Source: Acetomicrobium thermoterrenum DSM 13490 | GTDB taxonomy: Bacteria > Synergistota > Synergistia > Synergistales > Acetomicrobiaceae | Assembly: GCF_900107215.1 (NCBI RefSeq) | Contig: NZ_FNPD01000007.1 | Location: 62,001 to 126,000 of the forward strand | DNA: 64,000 nucleotides | Direction of reading: 5' to 3' | Shown: in pieces, positions 8,115-15,855 of the stretch | How positions within the stretch are numbered: position 1 is the stretch's first letter | Layout of the letters: every line of letters starts with the position of its first letter | Notes under the pieces: model-generated | What the model was told of the DNA's origin: nothing | Databases searched by the model: none | What the model saw: the letters and a program-made list of their open reading frames with translations, nothing else | Program-made: the position numbers and the translations under genes

Positions 8115-9080
8115 ATGTCGGAAATTTTGCTTCAATTGCAGGATTTGCGTGTATACTTCTCGGCGACAAGCGGAACCTTTGGCAAAAAACAATACATAAG
8201 GGCAGTCGATGGCATAGACTTAGAAGTGAAAGCAGGCGAGGTCCTCGGCTTAGTTGGAGAAAGCGGATGTGGAAAATCAACTCTGGGCAGGGCCATAGTA
8301 AGGCTTGTAGAGGCTTTAGGGAAAAGCAAGGTTTATTATCGCGGAATCGATGTGCTCTCCTTCGATAAAAGACAGCTTAAAGACTTTCGCAAAAAGGCCC
8401 AGATGGTCTTTCAGGATCCCTTCGGTTCGCTCAATCCTAGACTTACAGTGGGCGACACCATTGAAGAGGTACTCATCGTTCACGAGAGGTCGATTAAATT
8501 AGAAAGAAAGCACAAAGTAGAAAAGCTGATGGACGCAGTGGGTTTGGCTAAACACTTCCGCAACAGATACCCCCACGAATTGAGCGGAGGGCAGAGACAG
8601 CGAGTTGTAATCGCCAGAGCATTGGCCATAGACCCCGAGTTTTTAATTTGCGATGAACCCGTTTCGGCACTTGATGTTTCTATCAGGGCTCAGATAATAA
8701 ACTTATTTGAAGAGCTTCAAAAGAGATTTAATTTAACCTATTTATTCATCTCCCATGATATGAGCGTCGTTAGGCATATTAGCACTCGCGTAGCTGTTAT
8801 GTACCTCGGCAAAATCGTGGAGATCGCGGAGACCGATACATTGTTTGACACCCCCCTTCACCCTTATACGCAAGCCCTTCTCGAGGCCATACCGGATGTA
8901 TTGGAAGATAGAGATGTAAGACGCAGAATCCTCGAGGGGGATGTTCCGAGCCCTTTGCATCCCCCCGAGGGTTGCAGGTTTCATCCTCGATGTTTTATGG
9001 CCAAAGAAAGATGTTCAATTGAAGAACCGCCTTTAATAAAAAAAGGTATCGATCATTTTGTAGCTTGTCATTATGCTTAA
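8115..9080 (+). CDS. dppF: peptide ABC transporter ATP-binding protein, DppF/OppF type
   Basis: Second ATPase of the importer, 321 residues. Walker A GESGCGKST (near residue 50), signature LSGGQRQRV, Walker B LICDEPVSALD and a C-terminal extension with the cysteine motif CRFHPRC...C are all present. It pairs with the DppD protein as the usual heterodimer under the two permeases. The gene order ATPase-ATPase-binding protein-permease-permease differs from the E. coli dpp order but is common in other phyla. Confidence 0.93.
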   Translation: MSEILLQLQDLRVYFSATSGTFGKKQYIRAVDGIDLEVKAGEVLGLVGESGCGKSTLGRAIVRLVEALGKSKVYYRGIDVLSFDKRQLKDFRKKAQMVFQDPFGSLNPRLTVGDTIEEVLIVHERSIKLERKHKVEKLMDAVGLAKHFRNRYPHELSGGQRQRVVIARALAIDPEFLICDEPVSALDVSIRAQIINLFEELQKRFNLTYLFISHDMSVVRHISTRVAVMYLGKIVEIAETDTLFDTPLHPYTQALLEAIPDVLEDRDVRRRILEGDVPSPLHPPEGCRFHPRCFMAKERCSIEEPPLIKKGIDHFVACHYA

Positions 9081-9132
9081 ATAATAATTAATAATAAAGT
9101 GATGTCCAAAAAACGGAAGGAGGTAGAAAAAA

Positions 9133-10719
9133 ATGAGGAGGTATAGAGGTTCTGTGGGAAAAGGTCCTTTTGGGGTGGGCATTTTTATTGCGTTGATCGT
9201 ACTTTTTAGTTTTTTTGGCATGATCTTTTCAGAATCTCCTTCGATAGCTGCGGAAAAGAAGGTCATCGTTCAAGCAATGGATAGGGATCCCGATATTTTA
9301 GACACCATGAAAGCTGCATGGTATTCGGATGCGTTGATCTATTTGCACGATCGCTTGGTGTCGAGGGATTACAATTTCGGGTATCGACCGGGGTTGGCGA
9401 CAAGTTGGGATGTATCGGAAGATGGGCTGATGTGGACATTTCATTTAAAAAAGGAAGTCAAGTTCCACGATGGCACCCCTTTTACCGCAAAGGACGTGAA
9501 ATGGACAATCGATACAATTAAAGATCCGAAGACAGCTTCTCCCTTTGCCGGAGATCTCAAGGCCATCGACCAAGTCAAAATTATCGATGATTATACTGTG
9601 CAGATGACGTTGAAATATCCCTTTCCGAACCTGCTTTTCAACTTATCCAACACGGCCTCCGGAATTCAGAAGGCAGGTTGTTATGATGAATATGGGGAGG
9701 ACTACGGCATCAAGACCGTCATAGGAACTGGTCCCTTTATGTTCAAGGAATGGGTCCGTGGAGACAGGATAGTGCTCGTCAAAAACCCTCATTACAATTG
9801 GGGGCCGGAATGGATGTCCAATCAGGGGCCACCCCTTTTCGATGAATTGGTCATAAGAACTATACCTGAGGAAAGCTCGCGCATAATGGAACTTTTGACC
9901 GGTGGGGTCCACGTGCTTCGCGATGTGCCTCCATTGCAGGTCGATAAACTGAAGAACAATCCCGAAATAAACATATTTACTGAACAGTCGACCAAGTTGG
10001 GGTATCTAGCCTATGCATGTGACAAAAAGCCCTTTGACGACGTGCTCGTCAGGAGGGCAATCAATCACGCAGTCGACAGAGAAACGATAGTGAAATACAT
10101 ATTTAGTGGCTATGCCACGCCTGCATACGGTTATCTTCCCCAGGCGTTGAAAGATGAATATCTGGAGGAAAGCGAGGAGTTGGGCTACAAATATGACCCC
10201 GCTAAGGCGAAGGAGCTGCTTGCCAAAGCAGGATTCCCAGATGGCTTTGAGACCACTCTTTCAGCTGAAAACGATTCTACATCGAAAAGGCTCGCGGAGG
10301 TTCTTCAGGCTCAACTAGCAGAAATAGGGATAAGGGCCAAGATTCAGCTTTTCGACAGCGCAAGCTATGTTGCCATGCTAAAGGCAGGGCAACAAGACCT
10401 TTTCGTCCGCCTTTATAGCTGGCCCAATGCCGATATTCTCGATTGGTTCTTGTTATCGTCGCAGTTTCCCTATCCCAACCACTCTCGCTGGTGTGATCCC
10501 AAGACAGACGAGCTGATCAACTCGGCCGCGACTGCACCTACGTGGGAAGAGCGAGCGGAGAAGTATAAGGAAGTGCAGCGATATCTCATCGAACAAGCAG
10601 TATGGTGCCCTATCTACATTCCAGACATGATGTTGGCAGTGCGGAAAGAGGTCAAAAACTTCAAGATCCATCCATGGATGATTCAATACAGCGACGGAAT
10701 CGATATAGAAACCAAATAG
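9133..10719 (+). CDS. peptide ABC transporter substrate-binding protein, family 5
   Basis: Periplasmic receptor of the importer, 528 residues, typical for extracellular solute-binding protein family 5. A signal peptide spans about residues 18-41 (ending SIAAEKK). The family region WTFHLKKEVKFHDGTPFTAKDV lies near residue 98, and the hinge and C-terminal lobe follow in the usual order. The ATG follows GGAGG by 8 bases. Family 5 proteins bind di- and oligopeptides, nickel or sugars; the downstream deacylase and amidase suggest acylated or gamma-linked amino acids here, which is inference only. Confidence 0.9.
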   Translation: MRRYRGSVGKGPFGVGIFIALIVLFSFFGMIFSESPSIAAEKKVIVQAMDRDPDILDTMKAAWYSDALIYLHDRLVSRDYNFGYRPGLATSWDVSEDGLMWTFHLKKEVKFHDGTPFTAKDVKWTIDTIKDPKTASPFAGDLKAIDQVKIIDDYTVQMTLKYPFPNLLFNLSNTASGIQKAGCYDEYGEDYGIKTVIGTGPFMFKEWVRGDRIVLVKNPHYNWGPEWMSNQGPPLFDELVIRTIPEESSRIMELLTGGVHVLRDVPPLQVDKLKNNPEINIFTEQSTKLGYLAYACDKKPFDDVLVRRAINHAVDRETIVKYIFSGYATPAYGYLPQALKDEYLEESEELGYKYDPAKAKELLAKAGFPDGFETTLSAENDSTSKRLAEVLQAQLAEIGIRAKIQLFDSASYVAMLKAGQQDLFVRLYSWPNADILDWFLLSSQFPYPNHSRWCDPKTDELINSAATAPTWEERAEKYKEVQRYLIEQAVWCPIYIPDMMLAVRKEVKNFKIHPWMIQYSDGIDIETK

Positions 10720-10742
10720 AACCATCTTTGTTAAATTTAATG

Positions 10743-10782
10743 ATTGGAGAAGGGGGGTTTCATGCAAGCCCCTTTCTCCAAT
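10743..10782 (+). terminator. intercistronic hairpin after the peptide-binding protein gene
   Basis: A 14-pair stem containing one G-T pair is formed by 10743-10756 (ATTGGAGAAGGGGG) and 10769-10782 (CCCCTTTCTCCAAT) around a 12-base loop, in the gap between the binding-protein stop and the permease start. No T run follows, so it is more likely a 3'-end stabiliser or processing site than a full terminator. Confidence 0.6.
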
Positions 10783-10802
10783 AACCAGCAGGAGTGGTTG
10801 TG

Positions 10803-11723
10803 ATGCTAAGATATTTCGCCAGGCGAATGACATTTCTAGCTTTAACTTTGTTGGGAATGACGATCATCATATTTTCAATGCTCCATTTATCTCCTGGAGA
10901 TCCTATAGATTTGATCGTCGGTCCTAACGTAACCCCTGAAGTGCGGGAAAATATACGACATCAATATGGCTTGGACCAACCCCTGATAGTCCAATATCTT
11001 GGCTTTATGAGATCTCTTATTCGCGGCGATTTGGGACAATCGATAATTCAGCATAAGCCCGTATCAGAGTTGATTGCAGAGAGGTTTTACGTCACCTTTG
11101 AATTGAGCGTGACGGCTTTGATCATATCATTTTTAATAGCAATTCCCATTGGTATTAAAGCCGCCTTGAAGAGAAATACCGCCACGGATTACTCGCTTAT
11201 GGCCGCTTCTCTGATCGGCATTTCGATGCCAACCTTTTGGTTTGGGCTGATGCTATTGTATATAGTAGCTTTCAAACTGAGGCTTTTCCCGATTTCAGGT
11301 TACGGGACATGGAGGCATCTCTTTTTGCCTGCATTGACGATTGGAATAACCGATGCGGCTTTGGTCGCTAGAATGGTGCGATCTAGCATGCTTGAGGTAA
11401 TTCGCCAGGATTACATACGCACCGCCAGAAGCAAGGGCCTGCCTGAGCGGGTCGTAATTAACCGTCACGCCCTGAGAAATGCATTAATTCCGATAATTAC
11501 CTTGTTAGGATTGCGCATAGGATGGATTGTGGGAGGATCTGTCGTAGTGGAGATCGTCTTTGCCAGACCTGGATTGGGAAGGTTGATGGTCGATTCCATT
11601 TTGGCCCGCGACTACCCTGTCGTCCAGGGGACAATGGTTGTTTTGACGACCTGCATAATATTGGGAAACCTCCTTGCAGATGTCCTATATGCGGTTGTAG
11701 ATCCGCGTATAAAGTTGAGATGA
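10803..11723 (+). CDS. dppB: peptide ABC transporter permease, DppB type
   Basis: Integral membrane subunit with about six membrane segments; the N-terminal domain reads RYFARRMTFLALTLLGMTIIIF, typical of DppB/OppB. The EAA loop that contacts the ATPase is visible as YIRTARSKGLPERVVINRHALRN cut into family pieces near residues 205-227. The ATG at 10803 is chosen because AGGAG lies 8 bases upstream, whereas a GTG at 10794 overlaps that site. 11 bases separate its stop from an in-frame TTG of the next gene. Confidence 0.9.
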   Translation: MLRYFARRMTFLALTLLGMTIIIFSMLHLSPGDPIDLIVGPNVTPEVRENIRHQYGLDQPLIVQYLGFMRSLIRGDLGQSIIQHKPVSELIAERFYVTFELSVTALIISFLIAIPIGIKAALKRNTATDYSLMAASLIGISMPTFWFGLMLLYIVAFKLRLFPISGYGTWRHLFLPALTIGITDAALVARMVRSSMLEVIRQDYIRTARSKGLPERVVINRHALRNALIPIITLLGLRIGWIVGGSVVVEIVFARPGLGRLMVDSILARDYPVVQGTMVVLTTCIILGNLLADVLYAVVDPRIKLR

Positions 11724-11754
11724 AACAAGAAGGTTGATAAGGTGGCGATTATAT

Positions 11755-12633
11755 ATGGCTGAAGAGGTAGCAGGTGCCAGGATTGCCAGAAGCGAGAGCG
11801 CCTTCTGGCATTTGATGAAGCGTTTGTTTCGCAATAAAGCCGCGGTCTTTGGGTTGGTCATCATAGTGTTGATGTTTCTCTGCGCCATTGCGGCTCCGCT
11901 GATAGCCACTCATGATTACGCTAAACAGGATTTGCCGTCCATGCTGCAATCACCATCGAGGGCCCATTTGTTCGGCACCGACGAATTTGGGCGCGATATT
12001 TTTAGTCGGGTGATCTATGGTTCGAGAGTCTCTCTTAAGGTTGGCTTTCTGGCCGTGGGCATTTCTCTCTTCGCAGGACTTCTCTTGGGAAGCATCGCCG
12101 GTTATTACGGTCGTATTTTGGACAGCGCCATATGTGCGTTGATAGATATAGCTTTAGCCTTTCCCATGACGTTGCTCGCAATAGCCATCATCGCCATCCT
12201 TGGACCAGGTTTGTTCAACGTATGTCTGGCCATAGCGCTTTCCTCCTGGGGGTCCTTTGCCCGCATCACGCGGGGTCAATTTCTATCCCTGAAAAGCCAA
12301 GAGTTCATAGAAGCAGCTAAGATTCTCGGATATTCCGATCTTAGGATTATATTACGCCACATTTTACCAAATTCCCTGGCTCCTTTGGTCGTCTTGACGA
12401 CGCTCGAGGTACCAAAGGCCATAATCGTAGAAGCGACGCTGAGTTTTTTGGGGCTCGGGATACAGCCCCCTTTGCCCAGCTGGGGTTCGATCATGAGTTC
12501 TGGCCGCTCCTTTCTTTTCGATGCTCCCTGGATAACGGTCTTTCCCGGGCTGATGATCATCTTGATTGTCATGGGTTTTAATCTCTTCGGTGATGCCCTG
12601 AGGGACACCCTTGACCCGAGACTTCGAAACTAA
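11755..12633 (+). CDS. dppC: peptide ABC transporter permease, DppC type
   Basis: Second membrane subunit, about 292 residues. It has the OppC N-terminal domain with one membrane segment (NKAAVFGLVIIVLMFLCAI), the LFGTDEFGRDIFSRVIYG motif characteristic of DppC/OppC, and an EAA loop near QEFIEAAKILGYSDLRII. The ATG at 11755 is preferred (AAGGTGG about 8 bases upstream); an in-frame TTG at 11734 is a weaker alternative. The downstream amidase gene starts 23 bases after the stop. Confidence 0.9.
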   Translation: MAEEVAGARIARSESAFWHLMKRLFRNKAAVFGLVIIVLMFLCAIAAPLIATHDYAKQDLPSMLQSPSRAHLFGTDEFGRDIFSRVIYGSRVSLKVGFLAVGISLFAGLLLGSIAGYYGRILDSAICALIDIALAFPMTLLAIAIIAILGPGLFNVCLAIALSSWGSFARITRGQFLSLKSQEFIEAAKILGYSDLRIILRHILPNSLAPLVVLTTLEVPKAIIVEATLSFLGLGIQPPLPSWGSIMSSGRSFLFDAPWITVFPGLMIILIVMGFNLFGDALRDTLDPRLRN

Positions 12634-12656
12634 AAATATGGAGGAGTGTAAAAATC

Positions 12657-13397
12657 TTGAAGCCTATAATCGGAATAAGCAGCGTATGGTCGGCTGAAAC
12701 GTGGTCAAGCGATGAGAATAAAGTCGGTTGCATCTATATTGGCAAGCAATATGTCGATGCTATTTTATACTCTGGCGGCACTCCCTTCATCCTTCCCATG
12801 ATCAACGAGAGGGAATTATTGATACCCCTAATTGAGGATATCATGATGGTGATCGATGGCCTCCTGCTCAGTGGGGGTGGCAGTCTGGAGGGAATCCCGT
12901 CGCAGACGACGCGCCCTACCTTGACGGAACAACAACCCAAAAGATATGAATTCGAGAAAGAATTGCTCCTTCATGCCCGCATGAAGGGAATGCCCATTTT
13001 GGGCATCTGCCGAGGCTGCCAAATGATTGCTGAGGTGTTTGGAGGAAAGATGGATTACTCTCATTTTTTGCAGGGCCATCGACAAAAGGAGTCGGGAGAT
13101 CACCCGACTCATAATGTTAGAATAACTGACAATACGAAGGCGAAGCTCCTCTTGCAGGCCGACAACATGCTGGTCAACAGCTTTCACGTGCAATCCATAG
13201 AGTCCGTACCCGAAGGCTTTATCGCAAGCGCCATATCCGATGATGGGGTCATCGAAATAATCGAATCCACTCTGGATCCTTTCGTAGTGGGCGTTCAGTT
13301 TCATCCTGAGGAGATGTTGCTATCCAGCGAACAGGCAAAGAGGATCATCGATCTTTTCGTCGAAAGCGCCAGGGACTTTAAGAAAACTCGATCGTAG
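12657..13397 (+). CDS. class I glutamine amidotransferase-like peptidase C26 (PuuD-like)
   Basis: Gamma-glutamyl hydrolase family enzyme of 246 residues. The catalytic triad is readable: Cys118 in GICRGCQ, His216 and Glu218 in VQFHPEEM. Relatives such as PuuD cleave gamma-glutamyl amides, others hydrolyse gamma-linked peptides. The start is a TTG with a strong GGAGGAG 10 bases upstream and no better ATG nearby. It follows the peptide permeases directly, so it probably processes what they import. The exact substrate cannot be told. Confidence 0.85.
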   Translation: MKPIIGISSVWSAETWSSDENKVGCIYIGKQYVDAILYSGGTPFILPMINERELLIPLIEDIMMVIDGLLLSGGGSLEGIPSQTTRPTLTEQQPKRYEFEKELLLHARMKGMPILGICRGCQMIAEVFGGKMDYSHFLQGHRQKESGDHPTHNVRITDNTKAKLLLQADNMLVNSFHVQSIESVPEGFIASAISDDGVIEIIESTLDPFVVGVQFHPEEMLLSSEQAKRIIDLFVESARDFKKTRS

Positions 13398-13449
13398 TCA
13401 AGCTGCAACATAGCGATTTAAAAATTTATGATTATTAGAAAGGAATAAT

Positions 13450-15087
13450 ATGTTAGATATAATTATAAAAAATGGAATTATAATAGATGGGTCCGGCAAA
13501 AAGAGATACATTTCAGATATAGGAGTAAAAGATAATTATATTTGCAAAATTCAAAGCAACATCGAAGATTGCGCCGCAAGATACATAGACGCCAAGGATT
13601 TAATAGTGTCTCCGGGCTTTATAGACGCTCATAGTCATTCTGACTTTACTATCTTTATAAATAATTTTGGAGAGAGCAAAATAAGGCAGGGCATAACTAC
13701 TGAGGTGGTCGGAAATTGCGGATTTACTGCTGGACCTATAGTATCTGAGCATAAAAATGAGCAGTTGCAATATTTAGCCAACACAATTGTATTAAACGAT
13801 GAAATGGAAAAAATATGGGATTGGAAAAGCCAAAAAAGTTTTTTGGATTATTCTTCTAGGGATGGAATGTCCTTCAATCTAGCACCCTTAGTGGGACATG
13901 GAATGATCCATGTCGGCGTAATGGGGTTTGACCAGAGAAAACCTACGCATGATGAAATGGATAAGATGAAGGCATTGCTAAAGTCAGAACTGGATAGTGG
14001 ATTTTATGGTCTATCCACAGCCTTTCAATACGAACCAGGTAACTTCATCGATATGGACGAGATTGCCGAATTATGCGAGATGATAAGAGATTATGGCGGA
14101 ATCTATGCCATCCACATGAGAGACGAAGGCAAGGATTTAATACTTTGTGTGAAACATGCCATAGAGATAGCGAGAAGGACTGGAGTAAGAATTCAAATAT
14201 CGCACTTAAAGGCCACTTACAAGCCCAATTGGGGCAAAGTCAATGAAGCCTTAACTTTGATAGACGAGGCTGAAGACGCCGGCCTTGATGTTGGATTTGA
14301 CGTTTACCCCTATACGGCCTATGGTAGCGGCCTTATCGATTTAGTCCCACCCCGGGCAAAAAGAGACGGGCCCAAAGAAATGGTAAACCTTCTTAAATAC
14401 GAAGAGACTAGACGAAGAGCGGTAAAGGACATGGAAGAGGGATTAGAAGATTGGGAGACGATAATGGTCTGCGATGACTGGGACGAATGCGTCAAAGTAG
14501 CCTTATTAAAGAGTGATAAGAACAAAAAATACGAAGGAATGACGATAAAGGAAATAGCCGAAGACATGAAATGCACCCCTTATGAAGCCGTCATTCAATT
14601 GTTAATCGATGAAGATGCTTCCGTGAAGTGCATATTCTTTGCCATGTGCGAAAAGGACTTGGTCTACGTCATGTCTCATCCCGAAGCTTGCTTTGGAACA
14701 GATGGAAGGGCATGCGCGACCTACGGGGAATTGAGCAAAGGTTCTGTGCACCCCCGTTATTACGGCACCTATCCTCGTATAATGGGACATTACACAAGGG
14801 AAGAAAAAGTCCTGACCTTGGAGGAAGCCGTGAAAAAATCGACGTCATTGCCTGCGGAGAGGTTCAACATACGAAAACGTGGAGCCATAAAAGAAGATTA
14901 TTTTGCCGACATAACCATATTTGATCCCGATGTAATCATCGACACAGCCACATTTGAAAACCCCCATCAATATCCAAAGGGAATTGAGTACGTAATAGTA
15001 AATGGCCAAATGGTCATTGAGAAGGGTTTTCATACTGGAAATCTCCCTGGCCTCGTATTAAACAAGATTGCAGGGGTTAAAGATTAA
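13450..15087 (+). CDS. N-acyl-D-amino-acid deacylase (D-aminoacylase, amidohydrolase family)
   Basis: Zinc amidohydrolase that removes the acyl group from N-acyl-D-amino acids, 545 residues, normal for the family. Visible motifs: metal-binding DAHSHSD near residue 58, GNCGFTAGP near 93, IHMRDEG near 220, ISHLK near 251 and the late Asp in CFGTDGRA. The opening part (roughly the first 400 bases) is visibly AT-richer and uses more ATA and AAT codons than the genes before it, hinting at a separate origin. With the upstream importer and amidase it suggests salvage of acylated or D-amino-acid peptides, for instance from cell-wall debris. Confidence 0.87.
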   Translation: MLDIIIKNGIIIDGSGKKRYISDIGVKDNYICKIQSNIEDCAARYIDAKDLIVSPGFIDAHSHSDFTIFINNFGESKIRQGITTEVVGNCGFTAGPIVSEHKNEQLQYLANTIVLNDEMEKIWDWKSQKSFLDYSSRDGMSFNLAPLVGHGMIHVGVMGFDQRKPTHDEMDKMKALLKSELDSGFYGLSTAFQYEPGNFIDMDEIAELCEMIRDYGGIYAIHMRDEGKDLILCVKHAIEIARRTGVRIQISHLKATYKPNWGKVNEALTLIDEAEDAGLDVGFDVYPYTAYGSGLIDLVPPRAKRDGPKEMVNLLKYEETRRRAVKDMEEGLEDWETIMVCDDWDECVKVALLKSDKNKKYEGMTIKEIAEDMKCTPYEAVIQLLIDEDASVKCIFFAMCEKDLVYVMSHPEACFGTDGRACATYGELSKGSVHPRYYGTYPRIMGHYTREEKVLTLEEAVKKSTSLPAERFNIRKRGAIKEDYFADITIFDPDVIIDTATFENPHQYPKGIEYVIVNGQMVIEKGFHTGNLPGLVLNKIAGVKD

Positions 15088-15112
15088 ATTGTTTCGAAAC
15101 CGATTAACAAGT

Positions 15113-15130
15113 CGGCGCAGCCGCTTTTTT
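15113..15130 (+). terminator. weak candidate terminator after the deacylase
   Basis: A four-base stem CGGC/GCCG with a three-base loop is followed by C and six T (15125-15130), 25 bases after the deacylase stop. The stem is short, so this is a tentative call; other GC-rich pairings with the next 15 bases are possible. Confidence 0.35.
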
Positions 15131-15277
15131 CGGCCGCCTGCAGTAATTTTTCGTCCCGAACGATATTAAAAGAGCTTTGCCTGACTATTTATTAAAAAAG
15201 TCTATGATCAATAACATCATCTTGTATTATAACAATAAATTGGGAAAGGGTGTCTGAAAAGGGGCGGTTTTCAAGTT

Positions 15278-15490
15278 TTAACCGACGCTTACGCCTTCGT
15301 TCCACAGGCGTTCTTCTGCAGTCTCGCTAGCAACCACCAGGGGAAGAATCCAAGAGTCTTTCGGCTCAAGGGATACCGCACAGCCGGGAGAGAATGTCGA
15401 CCTGCCAAGCTCAGAGACAGGCCATGTCTCGCCCGTCAACTCCTGCTTTAAAAGATATCTGGCGGCTGTACCCCAGAATGCTGCATTTTT
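15278..15490 (-). pseudogene. decayed 3' fragment of an unrecognised gene
   Basis: On the minus strand a frame is open for 70 codons to a TAA at 15278-15280. The residues look protein-like (for example AARYLLKQELTGETWPVSE and PGCAVSLEPKDSWILPLVVA), with good codon usage and no low complexity. Reading upstream, the frame hits a TAA at 15491-15493 and has no ATG, GTG or ribosome binding site, and the sequence beyond is AT-rich non-coding DNA ending in the aro promoter. This is best read as the C-terminal remnant of a gene whose 5' part was lost. I do not recognise the family. Confidence 0.5.
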
Positions 15491-15512
15491 TTATCGTCTC
15501 AAAAAATTTTTG

Positions 15513-15539
15513 TTGACAAACTATGACATGTCGTATAAC
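15513..15539 (+). promoter_or_regulatory. promoter of the aro leader and operon
   Basis: TTGACA at 15513-15518 is followed by TATAAC at 15534-15539 (15-base spacing, somewhat short); TAACAT at 15536 would give 17. Transcripts would begin about 35-40 bases before the leader peptide start. It is the only good promoter seen before the aro operon. Confidence 0.55.
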
Positions 15540-15585
15540 ATAATTGTCAACCTAAAACTTTGCGAAATGGAGGAGGCGCCAAGTG

Positions 15586-15768
15586 ATGATAGGACAACGT
15601 TTCTTAGCTACGTCAGGGCAATGTGTCAGTGCCATTAGCAACATGTGCGCCTCCATATCCGGCGGTTATTACTTTAGCAACGGCCAGTGGCGTTATTATT
15701 ACGCTTCTGGCCCTTTTTCTTATGGAGACCGACCGCCGGGTGGGAAAGATTACTTTAATTTCAGATAG
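15586..15768 (+). CDS. aromatic-residue-rich leader peptide of the aro operon
   Basis: A 60-codon reading frame with a strong ribosome binding site (GGAGGAGG at 15569-15576, 9 bases before the ATG; a GTG at 15583 is in frame). Its first half is unremarkable. From codon 29 of the GTG frame onward 12 of 33 codons are aromatic: Tyr-Tyr-Phe at 15667-15675, Trp at 15688, three consecutive Tyr at 15694-15702, Phe at 15715, Tyr at 15721 and Tyr-Phe-Asn-Phe at 15751-15762. It ends 22 bases before an intrinsic terminator and 87 bases before the DAHP synthase gene. I read it as a regulatory leader peptide whose translation senses charged aromatic tRNAs. It is longer than classical leaders (14-30 residues), so a small functional protein is the alternative. 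Confidence 0.75.
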   Translation: MIGQRFLATSGQCVSAISNMCASISGGYYFSNGQWRYYYASGPFSYGDRPPGGKDYFNFR

Positions 15769-15832
15769 TAGAGTAACATAATAGCAGATTAAATCCGGGG
15801 TTCGGTCTCAAAGCCGAACCTCGGATTTTTTT
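15659..15832 (+). promoter_or_regulatory. transcription attenuator with alternative RNA pairings
   Basis: Four segments compete. Segment 1 (15659-15666, CCGGCGGT, just before the first Tyr-Tyr-Phe codons) pairs perfectly over 8 bases with part of segment 2 (15732-15739). Segment 2 (15726-15739) also pairs 12 of 14 bases with segment 3 (15795-15808). Segment 3 is the left arm of the terminator closed by segment 4 (15813-15828). A further hairpin GGCCAG/CTGGCC (15682-15687 with 15707-15712, inner GCG/CGC) spans the Trp-Arg-Tyr-Tyr-Tyr codons and is followed by a T run, as expected for a pause site. A ribosome stalled on the aromatic codons would mask segment 1, free segment 2 to hold segment 3, and prevent termination. 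Confidence 0.7.
15791..15832 (+). terminator. intrinsic terminator in the aro leader
   Basis: A 16-pair stem (15791-15806 with 15813-15828, two G-T pairs) and a six-base loop are followed by an unbroken run of seven T (15826-15832). It lies between the leader peptide stop and the DAHP synthase start with no other gene to terminate, so it must act on the operon's own transcript. Confidence 0.85.
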
Positions 15833-15855
15833 ATTTCAAAAGGGAGGGAAAGAAG

